A stretch of DNA of 14,631 nucleotides, from the NCBI GenBank assembly GCA_947632575.1, contig CANRPV010000021.1, positions 1-14,631 on the forward strand, written 5' to 3'. Positions 12,503-14,631 of the stretch are shown one piece after another. Numbering within the stretch: the first letter of the stretch is position 1; each line of letters starts with the position of its first letter. Source of the stretch: an uncultured Eggerthellaceae bacterium. GTDB taxonomy: Bacteria; Actinomycetota; Coriobacteriia; Coriobacteriales; Eggerthellaceae. Below the pieces are notes generated by a model, which worked only from the letters and a program-made list of their open reading frames with translations, was not told the DNA's origin and made no database searches. Position numbers and translations under genes: made by a program.

Positions 12503-13885
12503 CTAGCGGTTGTGAGCGGGTTTACGTCCGAAATAGAAGTGAAGAAAATGCTTCTTACGCAGGGCTTCATCGCCGGATGGCTCGGCCTTGATGAGCTCAA
12601 AGGTGTCGCGCGCGATTTCGAACGCCGCGTTGGGTCTACGCAAAAAGCCGGCGTTGATCAGCATGGCCTCACGAATCTCAGGATGCTCGGAAAAACGCCG
12701 CAGGGTATCGGCGAGCTCTCGGGCGGTCGTGACATGCAAGGCGGCGCCAGAGGCGGTGAGCATGCGGACGTTGGCTTTCTCTTGACCGTAGGCGCGACCC
12801 ATAAGGATTATCGGTACCCTGAGGCAGAGGCATTCGGTGATGGTAAGTCCACCGGATTTGCAGATAATCAGGTCGCTTGCAGCCATGATCTCGGCGATGT
12901 GCTCGACGTATTCAAAGACCGTGACGTTTTCAAGACCTAATTCGGCGCAACGTCTGCGCAGGTGATCCGCATAGCTGCTGTCCTTGCCGGCGATAAACAC
13001 CATGTGCATGTTTTTAAATGAGTGAAGATAGGGTAGCAGCTCATCGAGAGCGGCTCGGAAGTGCACATAGGGCCTCGGTAGATGGGCACCCGCTAAAGCC
13101 AGCACCACCTGTTTGTCAAGCGGCAGGTGATAGCGCTCGCGCATCTTGGCCACATCGTAGTTTTGGGCGAAGGCGTTGCGAGTCGGAAGGCCGGTGATGG
13201 CGATGCGCGCTTCCGGCACCTTGCGCGGACGTAGGGTCTCTGCCATGTATTCGTTGGCGACGCAAAACAGATCCGCATGCAGGTGAGGCCAAAGGCCTTC
13301 CACCTCATAGTCGGTGGGAACGCAGACGATGGGGAAGTGTTGCCCTGTGAGCATACGGGCACTTACCGCAACATTTGCCCCCACGATGTGGGTGGAGATG
13401 ATGGCGAGCGGCTTTACCTTTTTCACGTAGTCCACGAATTTGGGATACATCACATGAGCGAAAACGGTCCCGCCACCCCAAAGGATGCGACCGGTAAAGG
13501 TATAACGCCAGGTGAGGTCATAGAATGGTCTGGTGGCGCCCGTGAATAGTGAAGCGGTCTTATCACCATCGAAGACGATGCGACCAAAATCGAGAATATC
13601 GAGAACTTCGACTTTCAGGTCAGAAGGGACGCTCACGCCTTTCTCTTTGGCCAGCTGAGGATCGTCTCTCAAAAGACAGATAGCCTCGGCGATGGCGTTG
13701 GCGGCGGAGCGATGACCTGATCCCACTGAGGCATGAGTGACAAGTATGGTAGGGGCTTGGTCGGTGTTGACTTCGCCGACCATCGCTTGCTTAGCTTGTA
13801 AATCTGGGCGAGAGCTGTTCTCCATAGCAAGTTCTATCATACCGCAACTGGCTAGTATGGCTTTTGCCTTGGGTAGAGAATCCAT
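12503..13885 (-). CDS. GT28 glycosyltransferase, MGDG synthase/UgtP-like (diacylglycerol glycosyltransferase family)
   Basis: This 460-residue protein of the MGDG synthase/UgtP type is probably a peripheral membrane enzyme that moves a sugar from a UDP-sugar to diacylglycerol or a related lipid to make glycolipids or lipoteichoic-acid anchors. The N-domain begins ILVTHASVGSGHRSAANAI (47-65) with the GSGH loop (55-58). VCVPTDYEVEGLWPHLHADL (187-206) and ITGLPTRNAF (230-239) are typical of the family. The C-domain has the nucleotide-sugar motif KSGGLTITECL (343-353) and GRAYGQEKANVRML (363-376). The first 45 residues are not conserved-looking, and no start has a strong ribosome site: ATG 13885 gives the longest form, while ATG 13840, 13825 and 13783 are alternatives. 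It is divergent from a GT2 glycosyltransferase, suggesting a shared envelope-glycan or glycolipid role. Donor and acceptor are not determinable here. Confidence 0.85.
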   Translation of the reverse strand: MDSLPKAKAILASCGMIELAMENSSRPDLQAKQAMVGEVNTDQAPTILVTHASVGSGHRSAANAIAEAICLLRDDPQLAKEKGVSVPSDLKVEVLDILDFGRIVFDGDKTASLFTGATRPFYDLTWRYTFTGRILWGGGTVFAHVMYPKFVDYVKKVKPLAIISTHIVGANVAVSARMLTGQHFPIVCVPTDYEVEGLWPHLHADLFCVANEYMAETLRPRKVPEARIAITGLPTRNAFAQNYDVAKMRERYHLPLDKQVVLALAGAHLPRPYVHFRAALDELLPYLHSFKNMHMVFIAGKDSSYADHLRRRCAELGLENVTVFEYVEHIAEIMAASDLIICKSGGLTITECLCLRVPIILMGRAYGQEKANVRMLTASGAALHVTTARELADTLRRFSEHPEIREAMLINAGFLRRPNAAFEIARDTFELIKAEPSGDEALRKKHFLHFYFGRKPAHNR

Positions 13886-13913
13886 AAAGCTCGGTCATTA
13901 AACGGTAAAAGTA

Positions 13914-13979
13914 ATTTATGATATGCGCCATAAGGTTTGCGCAACAAGCGCGACCTTGCAAAAAGGCGAAGTCATAAAT
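13914..13979. promoter_or_regulatory. Nested palindrome in the divergent promoter region of the two glycosyltransferases
   Basis: ATTTATGA (13914-13921) and TCATAAAT (13972-13979) are perfect inverted copies. Near-concentric with them is an inner stem with AAGGT/ACCTT (13932-13936, 13953-13957) and GCGC/GCGC (13939-13942, 13948-13951) around AACAA. Each outer arm contains CATAAA on one strand, a fair -10 candidate pointing outward: leftward it would start transcripts about 22 nt before the GT28 gene, rightward about 30 nt before the GT2 gene. The leftward one has TTGCGC 18 bp upstream; the rightward -35 is poor. A shared operator for divergent genes is plausible but unproven. Confidence 0.4.
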
Positions 13980-14016
13980 CTTTTGAAGCCATGAATTATT
14001 TGGAAGCTGGAGTTCG

Positions 14017-14631
14017 GTGGATTTAGCGGGTCAACAGGTCGCAGTACTCATTCCGTGCTACAACGAGGCCATCACCATTGGCAAGGTCATCGATGATTTC
14101 AAGCGGGTGTTGCCTCAGGCCACCATCTACGTCTACGACAACAATTCATCAGACGATACCGCCGCGATCGCAAAAGAGCACGGAGCGGTAGTTCGCTTCG
14201 AAACTCGCCAGGGTAAAGGAAACGTGGTGCGTCAGATGTTTCGAGACATCGATGCCGACTATTACCTCATGGTCGATGGAGACGACACTTATCCAGCTGA
14301 GGCGGCGCCGGAGCTGCTCGAACCGCTGATGAATGATGAAGCGGATATGACCGTCGGCGACCGGCTTTCCAATGGAAGCTATGGAGAGGAAAACGATCGC
14401 GCCTTCCATGGTTTTGGCAATAACCTGGTGCGTTGGCTTATCAAAGTGATCTATGGCTATAGCTTCGACGATGTTATGACGGGATATCGTGCCTTCAATC
14501 GCGTGTTTGTGAAGACCATCCCCATCCTTTCCGAGGGTTTTCAGATTGAGACCGAGATATCCATTCACGCGGTGGACAAGCGTTGGCGCATCGTGGATGT
14601 GCCGGTGGATTATCGTGATAGGCCCGAGGGA
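14017..14631 (+). CDS. GT2 family glycosyltransferase, polyprenyl-phosphate glycosyltransferase-like (5' part, cut by window edge)
   Basis: The first 205 codons of a GT-A fold glycosyltransferase are visible, open to the window end. VAVLIPCYNEAITIGKVI (8-25) is the family's N-terminal nucleotide-binding strand. YVYDNNSSDDT and VVRFETRQGKGNVVRQMF follow. DGDD (87-90) is the metal-binding DXD region. SFDDVMTGYRAFNR and GFQIETEISIHA (174-185) are typical of dolichol/undecaprenyl-phosphate mannosyl- or glucosyltransferases, which charge a lipid carrier with sugar at the cytoplasmic membrane face. The start is GTG at 14017, the only initiation codon in frame after an upstream stop at 13984-13986, with GGAG at 14009-14012. 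C-terminal membrane helices, present in some family members, would lie beyond the window. The gene is divergent from the GT28 gene. Donor and acceptor are not known. Confidence 0.88.
   Translation, partial: MDLAGQQVAVLIPCYNEAITIGKVIDDFKRVLPQATIYVYDNNSSDDTAAIAKEHGAVVRFETRQGKGNVVRQMFRDIDADYYLMVDGDDTYPAEAAPELLEPLMNDEADMTVGDRLSNGSYGEENDRAFHGFGNNLVRWLIKVIYGYSFDDVMTGYRAFNRVFVKTIPILSEGFQIETEISIHAVDKRWRIVDVPVDYRDRPEG

Noticed and set aside
12483..12511. TTGACA on the plus strand as part of a promoter
   Set aside because: No -10 hexamer follows at 16-18 bp, and the sequence runs into the antisense of a gene.
12503..12540. Terminator for the GT28 gene from the T run just after its stop on the minus strand
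   Set aside because: The T run is real, but only a weak 3-bp stem can be drawn before it; a convincing hairpin is missing.
12263..12940. Plus-strand open frame of 225 codons
   Set aside because: It lies antisense to the GT28 gene and across the intergenic region, shows no recognisable motif and has no ribosome site; the minus-strand gene has clear family motifs.

Overview
The window reads as chromosomal DNA of an anaerobic Gram-positive bacterium, most likely a member of the Coriobacteriia. The paired GlgC/GlgD glycogen genes, the fused GH13-GH77 enzyme, the radical SAM protein of a type I associate with anaerobes, and the infC-rpmI-rplT operon all fit this. The assignment is by pattern recognition only; no database was consulted. 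Most of the window is housekeeping sequence, and I see no transposase, phage gene, CRISPR array, toxin-antitoxin pair or tRNA.

Layout. (1) 1-7047, plus strand: a glycogen operon with the 3' part of glgC, then glgD, glgA and a very large GH13-amylase/GH77-glucanotransferase fusion, with overlapping or nearly touching genes. GlgC/GlgD make ADP-glucose, GlgA polymerises it, and the fusion protein probably trims and reshuffles alpha-glucans. (2) 7044-8468, minus strand: a radical SAM/SPASM-like enzyme of unknown substrate whose stop overlaps the operon end. (3) 8469-8805: a 337-base AT-rich divergent control region rich in inverted repeats. (4) 8806-10386, plus: two unrecognised acidic membrane-anchored proteins. 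(5) 10381-10496: a tetranucleotide-based tandem repeat that begins in the last codons of the second protein. (6) 10516-11856, plus: the infC-rpmI-rplT translation operon with a clear promoter, a long leader with an attenuator-type terminator, and a probable AUA start codon for infC. The 336 bases from 10387 to 10722 without a protein gene hold the repeat array, the promoter and this leader. (7) 11882-13885, minus: a GT28 (MGDG synthase/UgtP-like) glycosyltransferase followed by a small NifX-like protein whose ribosome binding site can be buried in a hairpin. (8) 13914-14631, plus: a nested palindrome between divergent genes and the 5' part of a GT2 (polyprenyl-phosphate glycosyltransferase-like) gene that runs off the window.

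The best candidates for new biology are regulatory: the infC leader with its AUA start and possible Shine-Dalgarno switch, the SD-sequestering hairpin of the NifX-like gene, the palindromes controlling the radical SAM gene, and the RRGY repeat array. Among the proteins, GlgA stands out: it has Met in place of the lysine of its KTGGL motif and carries a repetitive Lys/Ala/Glu tail.
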